Translations under genes and position numbers: made by a program
Assembly: GCA_015179125.1 (NCBI GenBank)
Contig: WHVA01000012.1
Span: 186,001 to 250,000, forward strand
DNA length: 64,000 nt
DNA from: Gautieria morchelliformis
Lineage: Eukaryota > Basidiomycota > Agaricomycetes > Gomphales > Gomphaceae
Reading direction: 5' to 3'
Part shown: positions 1-12,043 of the stretch, one piece after another
Numbering within the stretch: the first letter of the stretch is position 1
Layout: the number at the start of each line of letters is the position of its first letter
The notes under the pieces: generated by a model
What the model saw: the letters and a program-made list of their open reading frames with translations, nothing else
Database searches by the model: none
What the model was told of the DNA's origin: nothing

Positions 1-426
1 AGTACACATGGGTATTACATGCCCAGATAAGCCATGGAAAGTTGATTACTATGTGGTTTATGGGTTGGACTGTTTGGCTTTAAAGGGGTGCTGAGGGGAG
101 TATTGGTGTTTCGGAGGCATGATTATCCACACCCCGCCCACATAGGCATGGACAAGCTCAGGGCCTTGCCCAAAGAGCACAAGCAGAGATAGAGAACGAA
201 AGGCGAGAAGGAGAAGACATAAGATAGAAGCTGTACTTACCGTCTTACATAGGGCCTTGCCCCAAAAGACGTAAAGCTTGGATTATTTAAAAAAAATAAA
301 CTTTGAACATGGGGAGGGGAGCAGGGAACTCAAATTTAAGGAACAGGCAAGGACAAGCAGGTGAGGAAGGCAGAAGATAACAGAAGATAAAGGAAATAAG
401 ATGAACCACCAGGTTGTCCCCTGACA
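1..426 (-). repeat. Partial LTR-like end of a gypsy remnant
   Basis: The right border reads CCCCTGACA at 418-426, the same end as the gypsy B LTR, and is followed at 427-438 by a C-rich run that is a polypurine tract (AGAGGGGGTGA) on the minus strand. That is how a 3' LTR of a minus-strand Ty3/gypsy element begins. No TGTAAGGG border is visible to the left, so the LTR either starts before the window or has diverged. There is no convincing gene in this stretch. Confidence 0.35.
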
Positions 427-1004
427 TCACCCCCTCTCTATGGTACGGCGTCTCGACATACGAAACCCCTCCCATCACCATCTTTACGTAACCAGGGGAG
501 CGGAAACTTGTGGAAGGCTGTGGAAGGTCTGGAAACATGGGAACAGTCCAGAAGGCAAACCCCGACATCTAAACCCTAACATCACCCCTCTCGATGCTTG
601 TTGTCCTGACGAGCGCAGTCATCGCCTAACCCCAAACATCCCATAAGGCTTTGCTTCCATGTACACCAGAGGTGGGAACACGCCCTGCTGTCACCATGGC
701 TGCTCTTTCCCTCGTGGTATATGGGAATGACGAGCTCATTGGGATGGGATTCCGTGGGTAGCTCTGGACCCTTGAATCTCGTGCAACGCACACACTCCCC
801 TGCTGCATTGTGGAAGGGCCTCCCCACGTACCCTTCAAATGTGTAAGGTGTATCTGTATCATCGATGATGATGGGGTCGGCAAGATAGTAGGTGTTCCGT
901 TGCCTGTGTCGAGGTCTGGACCAGGCAGGCAGGGGTTGGCTGGGAGGGGTGGTCATGGCCAATCGAAGGTCCTCTGGGTCAATGGTCCATTTCGAGGGTG
1001 GCAA
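427..1004 (-). pseudogene. 3' coding remnant beside a gypsy-type LTR, function unknown
   Basis: A 140-codon open stretch lies at 582-1004 on the minus strand, starting MPPSKWTIDPEDLRLAM and containing the pair ECVRC. It ends about 155 bp before the putative LTR, where the 3' part of a retroelement would lie. I do not recognise a family; no integrase, chromodomain or reverse transcriptase motif is seen. It could be an extra ORF of a retroelement or a chance ORF. The further minus-strand reading at 287-568 overlaps the LTR and looks like a shadow. Confidence 0.25.
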
Positions 1005-1162
1005 GGCCTCATAGGGCTGGTTGTTGCCTGAGTTATTGGTGGTAGAACCAATCTTGACACCTGCATGATAGAGGAAGCATCCTGCTATAACCTGGGGATG
1101 TGTCGTGCAGAAAGCATGCCTGCAATGGCCAGTGCATCACCGCTTGCTCTGAGCAAGCTGGT

Positions 1163-2151
1163 TGTCAAGATTGGATTTGGGCGTTAATATCATGTATTAG
1201 TGAACACAGTGAATGCCCAAACGGCTTGTGCAATAAGATATGTAGTTCGGTGAATAATGTAAAGCCAATAAAGGTTTATGAGGTAAGGGGTCTACTCAAA
1301 TGGAGCTCGCCCTGTCTACAGTCGAAGCGAAATTGCCCGTGACACTGGACAATATAACATGCAAGGTTTCATGGAAAAGTCATCTCGTAGTAACAATCCT
1401 TTCGCTGGCGAAGGCACCCCTTCAGAGTCCTTCGCCAACAGCACCGACAAGGGTTTGAAGGCAAGGGTAGTGAAGATGAGATATAGAAACTCACCAGTGG
1501 TGTTTAAGCTCTACTCTGGTTAGAGGTGGTGGTCTAGAGAGGAGGGCTTAAGACAATGGTCACAGTGTAGTCGGGTTTTGCACAAGATAGATGTATGATA
1601 ATTGAACTGCAGAATATACATGCGAATGTAAGCTACTTATACCGAATGCTCATAGGATATCAGTGAATAGGAAAGAGGCCATCATGAGTCAGGGTTGGAT
1701 AGGGGTGCGCAGTTAGGATACAAATAGATGAAACACATATACAATAGAACTAAGGAGGAATGTGAACATGAAACAACAGGGAGGGAAGATGACAAAGGTA
1801 CCTATCTAAGAAAACACACCTTGGGACCTGCATACATGTTACCCTGCATGGGCTCTTGGTTTAACGGGTCGATCCTGCATGATCTACAGGTAGGACATCC
1901 TGCGAATGCATGCCGGCCATAGGAACACCCAAAGGGGGTTGAATTGGGAAGGTGATGGGGCCAGTGATGAACCATCACACCAGGTAAAGGGTGTCGATCA
2001 TGTTTGATGGCATGCCTAGTGGCGAATGATGCGAGTAATAAATGGCCACTTGGCGAATCCAATGAAGGGCGAACGGAGCAAACATAGAGGGGGGGGGGGG
2101 ATGAAAGGGAAAATGGAGACAACTTGATGCAATAATAAACAGGTCATGACA
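1163..2151 (-). repeat. Gypsy A 3' LTR, 989 bp
   Basis: Begins TGTCAAGATTGG and ends GGTCATGACA, so it has TG..CA ends and a TGTCA/TGACA terminal inversion. A closely similar sequence starts at 10378 on the far side of the gypsy A coding region, and further copies occur at 12394-16969 and 47870-49447. Immediately to its right (2152-2165) is a C-rich block that on the minus strand reads as a polypurine tract (AGGAGGGGGGTAC), which marks this copy as the 3' LTR of the minus-strand element. The 5 bases outside (ctggt) do not match the bases outside the other LTR. Confidence 0.8.
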
Positions 2152-2371
2152 GTACCCCCCTCCTAGCTTCAGAGTCCAACAACATAGAGTCCTAATGTGA
2201 GGGGAAAGGCGCAAGGACGTAATAGGTCCCCCAATGAGATATCCATGGTCTGGGCCCTACATCGCCGTGTGGTCCATGCAAGTCGTAGCCCTCTGCTTAT
2301 AAGGCCACGCAACATGGTGCTACAGGGATCATCCAAGCATTCGAGCCCTTGTGGCGACTTCCACTTTTCCA

Positions 2372-3792
2372 ATGATCCTTGAGCAAACACAGACGGCACT
2401 GAAGGTTTGGCCCGACTTTTGGGGAGACTTGCGTGAGGAGATGGAGCAGTGGGTGGCTGATGCAGCGGAAATTCAGGTGAGATTTATCCGTTCATAGGTT
2501 GTTCACTAATATTTGAGGTCTAGGCTGAGCTTCGGAGGGCACTGCGGGTCAAGGCAGTAGTTGACCCAGAATTCAAATGGCCGGCAGAAGCAGATGAGTT
2601 GGTGAAAGAGATAAAGGAAGTGAGGGTGTGGCTGGAGAGTTCAGCGTTCACAGTAGACCCAGTGTTCGTGGAAGCTGACACTAGCTCGGCCCCATGTCCC
2701 ATCTCATTGTGACACCCATCGAAGGATCCCCAATCGGGGCAAAGCACTGGGAAGTACTTGGAAGGTATGTTATCTGTGTCACTATGTGATACACCAACTA
2801 ACATGATCTTGGGCTTCAGCAAAGGTCCTATCCCTGTTTTGCAGCCACCGGCACTCCCGCAAGAATCGCCCAAGCCACAAGGTGTAGAGCTGCCTGTGCG
2901 GACGAAGCAGCGGCCCATGTTCCTTTCCTCCAATGAGGATGGCGACAATGCACTGACACCAAAGAAGGCCTGAATGGGGAATCCTCCGCAACATATCCCC
3001 AAACCTGCTCGGAGTCTTTCGATAGAAATCATACGGGCTGAACAACCTCCTGCTCCATGTTGGAAGGGCCATGCGAATGCACAGGTGGTAGAGGCAGACA
3101 AGATACCTCAGTCAGTGGTGAAGCAAGGGTATCCCGAGCATGCGTTCCTCCTTGGTTGGAAGATATTCATTGGCATGAGTAATGTGTTTTCTTCCTTCCA
3201 CAGTTGTTCACAATGCTGACAGCAGCCCTTTAAGCAGCCCGAGATCATGATGAAGCCTGCGAAGTGTGGGAGATCCCTTCACTATGGCCATACGTGTGGT
3301 GGTCAGGTGGGAAAGATGTGTGGGAGGTGCATTCGTGATCACCAGGGTTGTGTATGGCCCAAGGGTAAGTCGCACCCTTCATGAATCTGTCCTTCACCCT
3401 CCCAACGATATGGAGTCCTGGTCCTCACTAGAATACAAGGCAAAGGAGGAGAAGGATGCTTGGGACACAGAAGCGAAGGAGTGGAATAAGAAGATGAAGG
3501 CCAAGGGGAAAGGGAAGGATAAGGGGCCCCTTGCTACGACTTCATTGATCTCATTGAGAGGTATCCTTGGTGAGTCACTTCTAACCTCCTGTTTGTCTTC
3601 TTCAGCTGATTTCCAGATACCATCGAAGGCACTCAAACATCCACGCTGGTTGCTGAGGAAAGAATCAAAGAGTTGGTGGAAAGGTCAGAGGATTTGAGGA
3701 GGAATGTGTCGGTGACGTTGAATGAGTTGAATGGGAGTGTCTTAGAACTAGAGGGGATCCAGGCGATGATTAGGACATTATTAATGAAGTAG
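2372..3792 (+). pseudogene. Antisense accessory gene of gypsy A, decayed, Cys-rich with coiled coil
   Basis: Plus-strand coding traces lie between the pol end (3846) and the 3' LTR (ends 2151), antisense to the element. A first exon may start at 2372 (MILEQTQTALKVW) and ends at a GT-AG intron at 2477-2523; the next exon runs from 2524 with a good heptad-like segment. Other plausible introns end near 2819 (with ctaac before ttcag) and 3605. Around 3262-3360 the reading gives a Cys motif, C-GRSLHYGHT-C then MCGRC and GCVWP. The end is acidic and helical (EERIKELVERSEDLRR) and stops at 3790-3792. In-frame stops such as TGA near 2971 show decay. The order of Cys motif then coiled coil resembles the antisense gene of gypsy K. 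Confidence 0.5.
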
Positions 3793-5340
3793 AGTCTTTA
3801 GAATTATTGTGAACATAGAAGCATTTCTTGGGTTTCTACAAGGTCCTAAGCCTTTGGTTTCTTCAGACATTTTTTGTGAAATTTGGCGAGTCTGCGAGCC
3901 GAGTTAGTCACATTCGAAGAGGGTTCGCAAGATGTAGCCTCAGGGGTATGTTTGTATCCCTTCCACTCTAGTAAGGACTCGAGCCTCCTTTGGTGACTGT
4001 GACTATCAAGGATTTTCAAGATTTCATATTCGTCGGCGGAGTTGATTTCGATAGGGGGTGGAGGATCTGTGTGCCAACCCGGAATAGTAGATGTGGTGGT
4101 TGGTTCGAGAAGGGACACATGAAACATGGGGGTGAATCTGGCGAAGATCCAGTGGTAAGCCCAAGCGAAACACATGAGAAGATATTTTAGCTGTGATAGG
4201 GTATGAAGTTTCTTCGAGGGCCATTTTGTGCAAATATTTCGCGAGTCAAGCCATACTTTGTCTCTGACCTGAAACTCAGGAATTGGAATGCGGTGACTGG
4301 TTGTGGCTGAAGTGTACTGGGTAATTGATTTCTTTATTTGATCTCAAAGGTATTGATGAAGGTCCTTGAGATTTCGAGCTTTGGGTGGAAGCCTTTGTTG
4401 GTGAAGAAGGGTGTGACCTGTGTTGCCGATGGGCTGTGTCATTGTAGGCGAATTCGGCGAGGGGGAGGAGGTTGACCCAATCATCCAGCTGGTAGTTGAT
4501 GTAGATGTGGAGATACTGTTCTAGGATTTGGTTCACTCATTCGGTTTGTCCATCGGTTTGAGGGTGGAACACTGTGGATAGGTTGCCTTTGATGCTGAGG
4601 ATTTCGCAGAGCGAGGTCCAGAATCGTGACGTCAAGTGTTTTCCTCATTCTGAAATAATGTCGCTGGGACTACCATGTTTAGCGAATACGTGGCGAAGGA
4701 AGAGCATGGTGACGTCTCCTGAATCAATGTCCGAAAATATCGGAATGAACAGTGCCATCTTCGTAAGCTGGTCGACAATGACAAGGATCATGTCATTGCC
4801 ATCTGAGAGCGGAAGTCCTTCCATGAAGTCCATGGAGATCGAGTCCCAGGGCCATTGGCTGATGGGCAGAAAGTGAAGAGGACCAAAGGGTTTGTGATGA
4901 ATTGATTTAGCATGGCAACACTTGGAACAGGAACCGATGTAGTTGGTGACGAAGGTGGACATGTTCAGCCAATGGTACTGTCTCCAAATGTTCTTCATCG
5001 TCTTGCTGATCCCTGGGTGTCCTGCTAACTGATGGTCATGCAGCGAGTGAAGTATGTCCAAGCGAATATCATTGTGATCAGGGACATACGTTTTCTGTTT
5101 GTATAGCAGTGTTTTGCCATCCTCTCTGAGTGACCAAGGGTCTGGCTTCGCATTTGGAGGATTGATCGCCTGCTCTCTCGACTGAAGATGAGTGATGTGG
5201 GCTGAGGACAAGGGATCGGTCAACTGGCCCTGTTGGATGGATGTCAACAGTGATGCAGAGTCAAGGATGATGATGGCATGAATGAGTTGCCTGGTCTTAA
5301 ACATCAACTGGAAGTTGTGAGGATTTGCCAATGTGTAAGC
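3793..5340 (-). pseudogene. Gypsy A integrase and chromodomain, decayed
   Basis: Minus-strand fragments in several frames. At 4645-5331 an integrase zinc-binding region is visible (LHDHQLAGHPGISK, then IGSCSKCCHAK), followed by the catalytic core with FMEGLPLSDGNDMILVIVD and DIISE. At 4276-4536 the core's end reads YINYQLDDWVNLLPLAEFAY, and at 3846-4175 come the C-terminal segment (FHVSLLEP) and a chromodomain-like end (RRLESLLEWKGYKH). Known role: cDNA integration, with the chromodomain guiding the element to chromatin. Frame changes and stops between the blocks make it non-functional. It is the 3' end of pol and faces away from the LTR at 10378. Confidence 0.8.
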
Positions 5341-6522
5341 ACCATCCCCCCCTTTAGGGGTAGCCCCGACGGGTCAAAGCATCAGGCTTCGTGCCGAGTC
5401 GCCCAGCCCGATAGCAGCTGATGTAGTTGAATCCTGAGAGGTGTTCAGACCATTCTACCTGGTGTCGGGTCAGCTGCTTTGTGGTTGCGAAGTACTCAAG
5501 GTTCTTGTGGTCAGAGAGGACAAGAATGACATGGGATGCCCCTTCAAGATAGTTTCACCATTGCTTAAAAGTGCAGAAGATGGCAAGAAGCTCCTTGTTG
5601 TAGATTTCATAGTTCATCTCAGCTGGTGCCATGCCCCGTGAATAGAAGGCAATCAGATGGATATCACCATCGGAGGGGGTGATCTTGGAGATGATGGTGG
5701 TGATGGTGTAGTTGGAGGTGTCTGTTTTGATGACAATCAGATTATTGGGGTCAAAGTGGATGAGGACTGGAGCATTTGAGAATGCAGACTTGAGTGCTTC
5801 AAAGGCCCCCTGCTGCTTAGTATCCCAAGCGAACGGCATATCCTTCCTGGTCAAGCAAGTGAGTGGCAGGACAATGTCTGAGAATGAAACGATGAATCTT
5901 CTATAGAAGTTGGTGAAGCCCAGGAACGATTGGACTTCATGGAGGTTCATCGGTACAGGCCACTTTGTGATGGCAGGGTTTTCTCAATGTCCATGGAGAC
6001 ACCAGCAGGAGAGATGATAAATCTGAGGAACTCAACCCAGTCCGAATGGAAGAGGCACTTTTCTGGTTTTATGAAGAGGTTGTGTTTGCAAAGATGGGCG
6101 AGGGCCATTCGGACATGCTCCAAGTGATCCTCCTTGTTCTTGGAGAAGATAAGGATGTCGTCGAGGTAGACTACAACAAAGACATCAGCCATGTCTTGGA
6201 AGATATCATTCATGAAGTGCTGGAAAGTAGCTGGGGCATTTGTCAATCCGAACGGCATGACAAGGTATTGGAAGGACCCATATCAAGTTCAGAAGGCTGT
6301 TTTCCATTCTTGACCAGAGGCGATTCGAACATTGTTGAACCCGGCATGAAGGTTGAACTTGGTATAGATGTTCACACTTTTGAGTTGGTCAATAAGGCTC
6401 AGAATCAGTGGTATAGGGTACTTGTTCTTTCGCATGATATGGTTTAACCCTTGGTAGTCCACACACATCCTCAGTGTACCATACTTTTTCTTCGCGAGTA
6501 CCACAGGGGCACCGCCAGGCAA
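5341..6522 (-). pseudogene. Gypsy A reverse transcriptase and RNase H, decayed
   Basis: Three overlapping minus-strand pieces. 6289-6522 carries RT motifs around LAKKKYGTLRMCVDYQGLN; 5947-6258 has MPFGLTNAPATFQHFM and the catalytic VVYLDDILIFS; 5555-5950 has FLGFTNFYRRFI and the RNase H start with IKTDTSN and NYEIYNKELLAI. These are standard Ty3/gypsy signatures in the right order. The pieces change frame near 5950 and 6260, and the RNase H tail after 5555 is degraded. The YLDD motif itself is preserved. Confidence 0.85.
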
Positions 6523-7837
6523 TTGGGAGGAGCAGATGAACCCCTTCCTAGCATCTCTTCAAGGTAGTTGTGAAGCGCTTCTAATTCAGTGTTTGAAAGT
6601 GGGTATATGGGGCCATGAGGTGGGGCGCCATCATTTTCAATCTCAATGGTGTGGTTGTATGGCCAATGTGGGGGCAAGTTTTTGGCTTTAGCACGTGAGA
6701 AGATATCGAAGAAGTCATGGTACTCCTCTAGTACCACAGTTTTGAACATCTCCAGCTCATCCCTTGGCAGGGGGATTTCATGGAGGAGGGTAGTCAGAGC
6801 TGGTGCGTTGCCTACAGTGCAAAGCGAAGTGGATTCGGGGGTAGTAGGGTGCCTGTTCAACATGAAGGTCTCTTCCTCGCCGAGCTTCAGGATTAGCTTG
6901 AACGTGGCTGTGCTGATTAGGCTTATATGCGGTGTCATCCTCTTTGTAGGAGGCAGATCTGGGGGTGAAGAAGGGAAGGGAAGGTCGTCATCGATCGGTG
7001 ATCCTACATATGGTATACAGGGGTGAGGAGGACTTGGAACGGTCTCGGGCACTGTTTTTGGTTGAATAGTTTCAGTTTCTATTATGCTCTTTCCTTCAGC
7101 TGAGAATGGGGGGATAAGGGAATTGGAAAGCGATATGGAGGACTCAGAGGAGTGATTCTCGATAGGCTTGACTGAGAGAAGTAATGGGTCGCCATCCATG
7201 TCAAACCTCTGTTCATAACCAAAAGGATTCAGAATAGGAGCAGGCGAAGAAAAGACATCCAGTGGAAGGACCGGGATGTAAGAGAGTGGTCCAGTCACCG
7301 TGTTTGGGATGTAACCCAAGGATGGTGGGGACATGTTTGAACCAGGAACTGACGGTGGTGAAAGCATCAAGGCAGTGTGGAGTTCAGGAATGCTGTCGAA
7401 GATAGTTGGAGGGGAAATCATCATGCAGGCCATAGTGACCATCAGAGGTGGTAGTATGGAAGCAGTGCCAAAGGGAAAGGTGATTGAGAGAGTGCCCCAA
7501 TTGATGATGGGTTCGTAGAGCGAAGCCATCGGAGCCCAAGGACAATAGTGGCCGAAGGGTGTAATTTTGTGACAAGTATAAAAATGCCCTGCGAAGAGGA
7601 GTCGCTGAATGTGAGACTAGTATCGAGATATTCGTGAATGAAACCACCAGTAGCTGGTTTTCCATCGAAAAGGCAGAGAGCGATTGGCAAACGGAGTGAT
7701 GTACATTTGAAGTCAGGACGAGAGGAGAATGAACTGTCAATGAAATTTGAAGTGGCACCAGAGTCAATGAGAGTAGGAATGGAGTTAAAGAGACCGGGGA
7801 TGTTGGATATAACGGATATGCTTGAGTCAATCCGTAT
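6471..7837 (-). pseudogene. Gypsy A aspartic protease and linker to RT
   Basis: Around 7740-7770 (minus) the reading gives TLIDSGATSNFID, the D-S-G active site of a retroviral-type aspartic protease, followed by a conserved block ending ATIVLGLRWLR near 7540. The linker (6540-7529) is Ser/Pro-rich and then shows the entry to RT with ARAKNLPPHWPYNHTIE. The segment is open for 352 codons at 6471-7529, but the protease lies in another frame. Processing of Gag-Pol is the known role. The upstream end is cut at about 7838 by an inserted sequence. Confidence 0.75.
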
Positions 7838-8110
7838 TGTCAGTAAGTTGTATATACATGTGTGTGTGGAGACTAATCACTCGCATCTGGAGGAGACGCA
7901 GTGGAGCCAGGGCCCGGGTTACATATAGGAGTGGAGCGGTGCTAGTAAATTCTCCTCAGTGTCTGTCCACCACTGAGGAGGTACAAGTGCTGCTATCTAA
8001 TACTGTACTAGACAGCTGACCAGTCTATAGTCTGATCTTGTCTAGGTACTGAACAATATACTCTCAGTGTCTGTCCACCACTGAGGAGTCTGATCTTGTC
8101 TAGTTTGACA
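7838..8110. repeat. Putative copia-type solo LTR inside gypsy A
   Basis: The stretch interrupts the coding region between protease and gag, begins TGTCAGTAAG and ends CTAGTTTGACA, giving TG..CA ends with a TGTCA/TGACA inversion. It contains a perfect 10-bp inverted pair CTCCTCAGTG/CACTGAGGAG at 7952-7980 and a second copy near 8063-8090, a hairpin seen in the other copia LTRs of the window. Flanking 5-mers (cgtat, agtac) do not match, so the exact borders are uncertain. Confidence 0.45.
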
Positions 8111-10377
8111 AGTACCCATTTTAACTGAATCACAGCCCGTACCCACACCAAGTTGTAGCCCAAACCAACAGGGGGAGGTGTACATGGATGATGAAAGATG
8201 AGTTGGAATGGGAACCAATGGAAGCGAACAGATAAACAGATAGTTCAGAGTGAATGGGATTGGTGTTCAAAGAAATAGAGCGACCCATCGTTAACACCGC
8301 AGGGGGATCGCGAACTAGTTTTCAGCAGGAGTCTTCACTATCTTCACAGACCTCTTTGAGAGTGGCGACCTGAGGATCGCCTTCAAGGGTGAAGATAGCC
8401 CCGCCAGTAGTTGAGGCAGGATCCTGATAATGGCACCCCTTTGCATGCTGTGTAGGGGGTTCACCGCAATTGGACAAAGGCCTTTGGATTTTCATTGCTC
8501 TTTCTCAGCTTCAGTGAGACGTCCAGTAGCATTGAGGATACCAGAAAGGTCTTTCTGTTTGCCAGGCTTGGCCGCTGTAGAGGGTCTGGAGCGAGCGTTA
8601 GCACAAGGTGTGGAAGATGACTCAGAGGAGGAAGGGGGACAAATGGAACTTATAGTCTGCTTTTCACCTTGGTGTTCCCGGTAGCAATTGTCAATGCAAA
8701 GGGCCTGATGTTTGAGATCATCGAGGGTTTCGGGACATTCATAAGAGAACATGTGGTCTTTGATACGCTCGGCGAGGCTATTATAGAAAGTGTCATAAAG
8801 GGTGGCATCATTCCACTCGACGTAAGAGGACAATTCAGCAAAAGTGGTCATGTGGCGATTAACACAATGGGTGTCGAGCATCTTGAGCTTGCAGATAGCT
8901 CGCTCGGAAACCTGTATGATGTCGACCTGACCAAAAAGACGACTAAGCTCATCAACAAAGGTAAGCCAGTCACTCCGAATGGGAGGTTCCAGGAACTGAA
9001 TGAGAAAGGGTTGCCACCAGATCAAGGCAATGTCGCTGAGGTAGGATGCTGCATAGGAGACTCATTGTCACTCATACTGGAACTTTCAGGGCTTGTTGTC
9101 AAAGACCATAACACAGGTAGCAATAAATGTTCGGAGAAGGCAAGGCTCCTTTCCTGTGAATTTATCAGGTTTCACAGCATTGGAATCACCATCAGGGGTG
9201 GCCTGGGGGTAGGCGAAAGGAAAAGGATAATAAGGGTTCCAGGGGAACCCTGGTTACAGCCAAGGCCCTCCACCTCCTGGTGGAGGGGGGCCAGGAGGTC
9301 TGGGAGGCCCAATTGGAGGTACTCCAAGGTGGGGCAAGGGTGGCCCGAAGTGTGGTGGGGGTGGAGGCGCAGGCCCACCGGGTAGGGCAGGAACCTGTGC
9401 TGGAGGTTGTTGCGGGGGTGGTTGACCCATGAAGGGGTGAGGTTGCCCCGTGAATAGACGTGGGGCGCCCCCGAATTGTGGCACAGGTGCAGCATTCGGG
9501 TTGTAGTAAGGCATTCCCCCAAAAGCATGGCCAAGGTGTTGTCTGAGTGCAGGGGCAGCGTAATTCCCCTGATCCGCTAAAGGGGTGCCTGGAGAGGAAG
9601 GCCTTGTTGGGAAACAGGTCAAAGGTGGTCGCTGTGTACCAAATGATGAGGACTGCAAAGAGCCTGTTAATAGTGTGAAGAGGGATGTGAGTGATGTGAA
9701 TGAGATGAAGATTCATGCGAAGCAGGCATGTGAGCCCAAAATCCCGCTTGTACAGGGGTGGTGTGCCCAGTATTGAGAGGTGGTGTAGGACGTGAATATG
9801 GAGGATGTTGGGCATAGTGTACATCGAGAAATGGATTAGGAGTATGACTTGGTGAAGCCAGTGGCAAGTGGGGATGTGCGAAGGCTGATTGTAATCAGGA
9901 TCTTGAGGCACGACAATCTGAGGGAGCCTGGAAGGATAGGGAGGTTGAAAACTGCTAGGGTTCTGTGGTCGATCGCCAGGTGAATTAGGAGCCATTAGGT
10001 GGCGTAAAGGATCAGCACTGGGCCTGTGACTAGAGATGAGGGTGCTCACCGAAAGTGGTGATGAGGTGAGAAGTGTTGTTCGCCTGGAGTTAGTTGGCGC
10101 TGAACATCGAAATGGGGTGGTGATGTGTGTTCGGGGACCGGATGGTGTGGTGTAGGCTGAGATGTGGACATAGCGACCAAGCGGGAGAAAGGGATGATAT
10201 CTCCAGCAGGGTCTTGTGAAAGGAATGAGGCGGAAGCTGTTCACCTTGGAAGTGGTGTTGGAGTAGGAACTGGACCTGTTGAGCGAGTCCTATGAACAAC
10301 TGGTTGTTCTTGTTGCATAGATGGCATGAGAAATAGGTAAAAGGATGCTTTGACTGTAGCTGTTAGTTCAATTATAC
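8111..10377 (-). pseudogene. Gypsy A gag, decayed, Pro-rich N-terminal part
   Basis: The capsid-like region lies at 8492-9025 plus sequence just upstream; it reads IWWQPFLIQFL, then WLTFVDELSRLFGQ and YNSLAERIKDHMFSYECPETL, typical of fungal Ty3/gypsy capsids. Before it, at 9254-9658, an N-terminal part is very rich in Pro and Gly (GPPLPHLGVPPIGPPRPPG). No CCHC zinc knuckle can be read at the C-terminal side. Stops and frame changes separate the blocks, so it cannot make a full Gag. The 5' leader up to 10377 has no recognisable primer binding site. Confidence 0.65.
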
Positions 10378-10773
10378 TGTCAAGATTGGATTTGGGCATT
10401 AATATCACATATTAGTGAACACAGCGAATGCCCAAACAGCTTGTGCAATAAGATATGTAGTTCAGCGCCTAATGTAAAGCCAATAAAGGTTTATGAAGTA
10501 ATGGGTCTACTCGAATGGAGCTCGCCCTGTCTACAGTCGAAGTGAAATCACCTGTGACACTGGACGATATAACATGCAAGGTTTCACGGAAAGGGTGTCT
10601 AGTAGTAACAATCCTTTCGCTGGCGAAGGCACCCCTTGAACTGCAGAATGTACATGCGAATGTAAACTACTTATACCGAATGCTCATATGATATCAGCGA
10701 ATAGGAAAGAGGCCGTTGCGAGTCAGGGTTGTATAGGGGTGCACAGTCAGGATACAAATAGATGAAACAGATA

Positions 10774-11518
10774 CAGTCTTGTACTGCGAGTTGCAACACC
10801 AAAGTGAAATATGTGTTGCATATTTCAGGTTCATGCTTTTCCCGTAGTGTTTTTTTATAATCCAATTGGAATCAATCAAATACACAATTCCTCCAACCTA
10901 TAAGCATTTTGGTTGAGAAATAAATATTTTAGCATTGAGGTCACTTTCACTGCTCAAAATGTCACGTTTCCTACTAGATGCAACACTATGTGACTAGCAT
11001 CACAACGTCTTTCCCTTCACTCAGCTGGTTGCATACAACACAGGTAGTGCCTTGCTGAACTATCCTGATAATTAATGAGAAGAAACAGGTGTGGGAGGAT
11101 ATCGGCTTAATGAGATTGCATGCCGGTGTTGTGAGAGACACGTCTATACACCATGGGGGCCTGTCACGTGTTTTCTTATAAGTAGCCCATTTCAACAGAT
11201 TTTGCACCAAATTCTCAGACTTGCTAATGAAAGATGAAGTTTTGAGTATTGGGTATCATTTGGTCAAATCAGTGTGACTATATATGGCTAATTGGACTGA
11301 AAATACATCAGTAAAAAGTGAAGATATGGCCATATGGGTTCATTACACCTGTAAGGAATGCTGTTAAGAATTAACTACACATCCAAATTACACCAAATTT
11401 TCACTAGGGGTGGCCATTAGGTATATAATGGATTAATAAGTATTTTGTGAAAAATTGGATGAGTTTACTTAGGAGTGTGTCAACTGATAGTGGTGTTGCA
11501 ACTCGCAGTACAAGACTG
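10774..11518. mobile_element. Tc1/mariner-like MITE, 745 bp
   Basis: A perfect 28-bp terminal inverted repeat, starting CAGTCTTGTACTGCGAG, occupies 10774-10801 and 11491-11518. Both ends abut the dinucleotide TA (10772-10773, 11519-11520), and deleting the insert with one TA rejoins the gypsy A LTR. CAGT ends with a TA duplication are the signature of the Tc1/mariner superfamily. The interior is AT-rich and has no transposase-length ORF, so it is non-autonomous. Confidence 0.85.
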
Positions 11519-11622
11519 TATACAATAGAATGAAAGAGGAGTGCGAACATGAAATGGCAGTGGGGAAAGAGGATAAAGGTACCTATGTACAAAAACACGC
11601 CTTGAGACCTGCATACATGTTA

Positions 11623-12043
11623 TGTTGTAACCATAAGGTAAAGGGCCGAGGTAGCACACCCTTGTGTACATGTGAGTCGATGATCCACCACGGATCGTAC
11701 ACTGAGTCATAGAGCCGAGCCAAGGCATCACGCGCGCAACAAGGTCCGAGTACTATAGCCAAAACCGAATACACGGACTGTGGCTCATCTGTAGGGAGCC
11801 GGCTGCATATACACATCAGCCACAGTGTATTTATCTATTTAGCCTGTACCAAGACTCCTATCCACCATAGTATAAGTCGCACTCCATGTATCGTAGAATA
11901 CACATGAATCTTATCCGTCCGGCTTCGAGTCACAAGCCGTAGTCCCCTGCGCTCGAGTCAATGCGCACCACAAGTCGAGTCGAGTCTGCCTCTGCGCTCG
12001 AGTTAATGCGCATGCCCCAAGCACTTCTAACATTATAATAATA
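11623..12043. repeat. Putative copia-type solo LTR, 421 bp
   Basis: Inserted in the gypsy A LTR, with the 5-bp duplication TGTTA at 11618-11622 and 12044-12048. It begins TGTTGTAACC and ends ATTATAATAATA; the end is one change from an inverse of the start, so TG..CA ends may have decayed by one base. Direct repeats of cgagtc-type sequence lie near its right end. No coding capacity. Confidence 0.55.
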
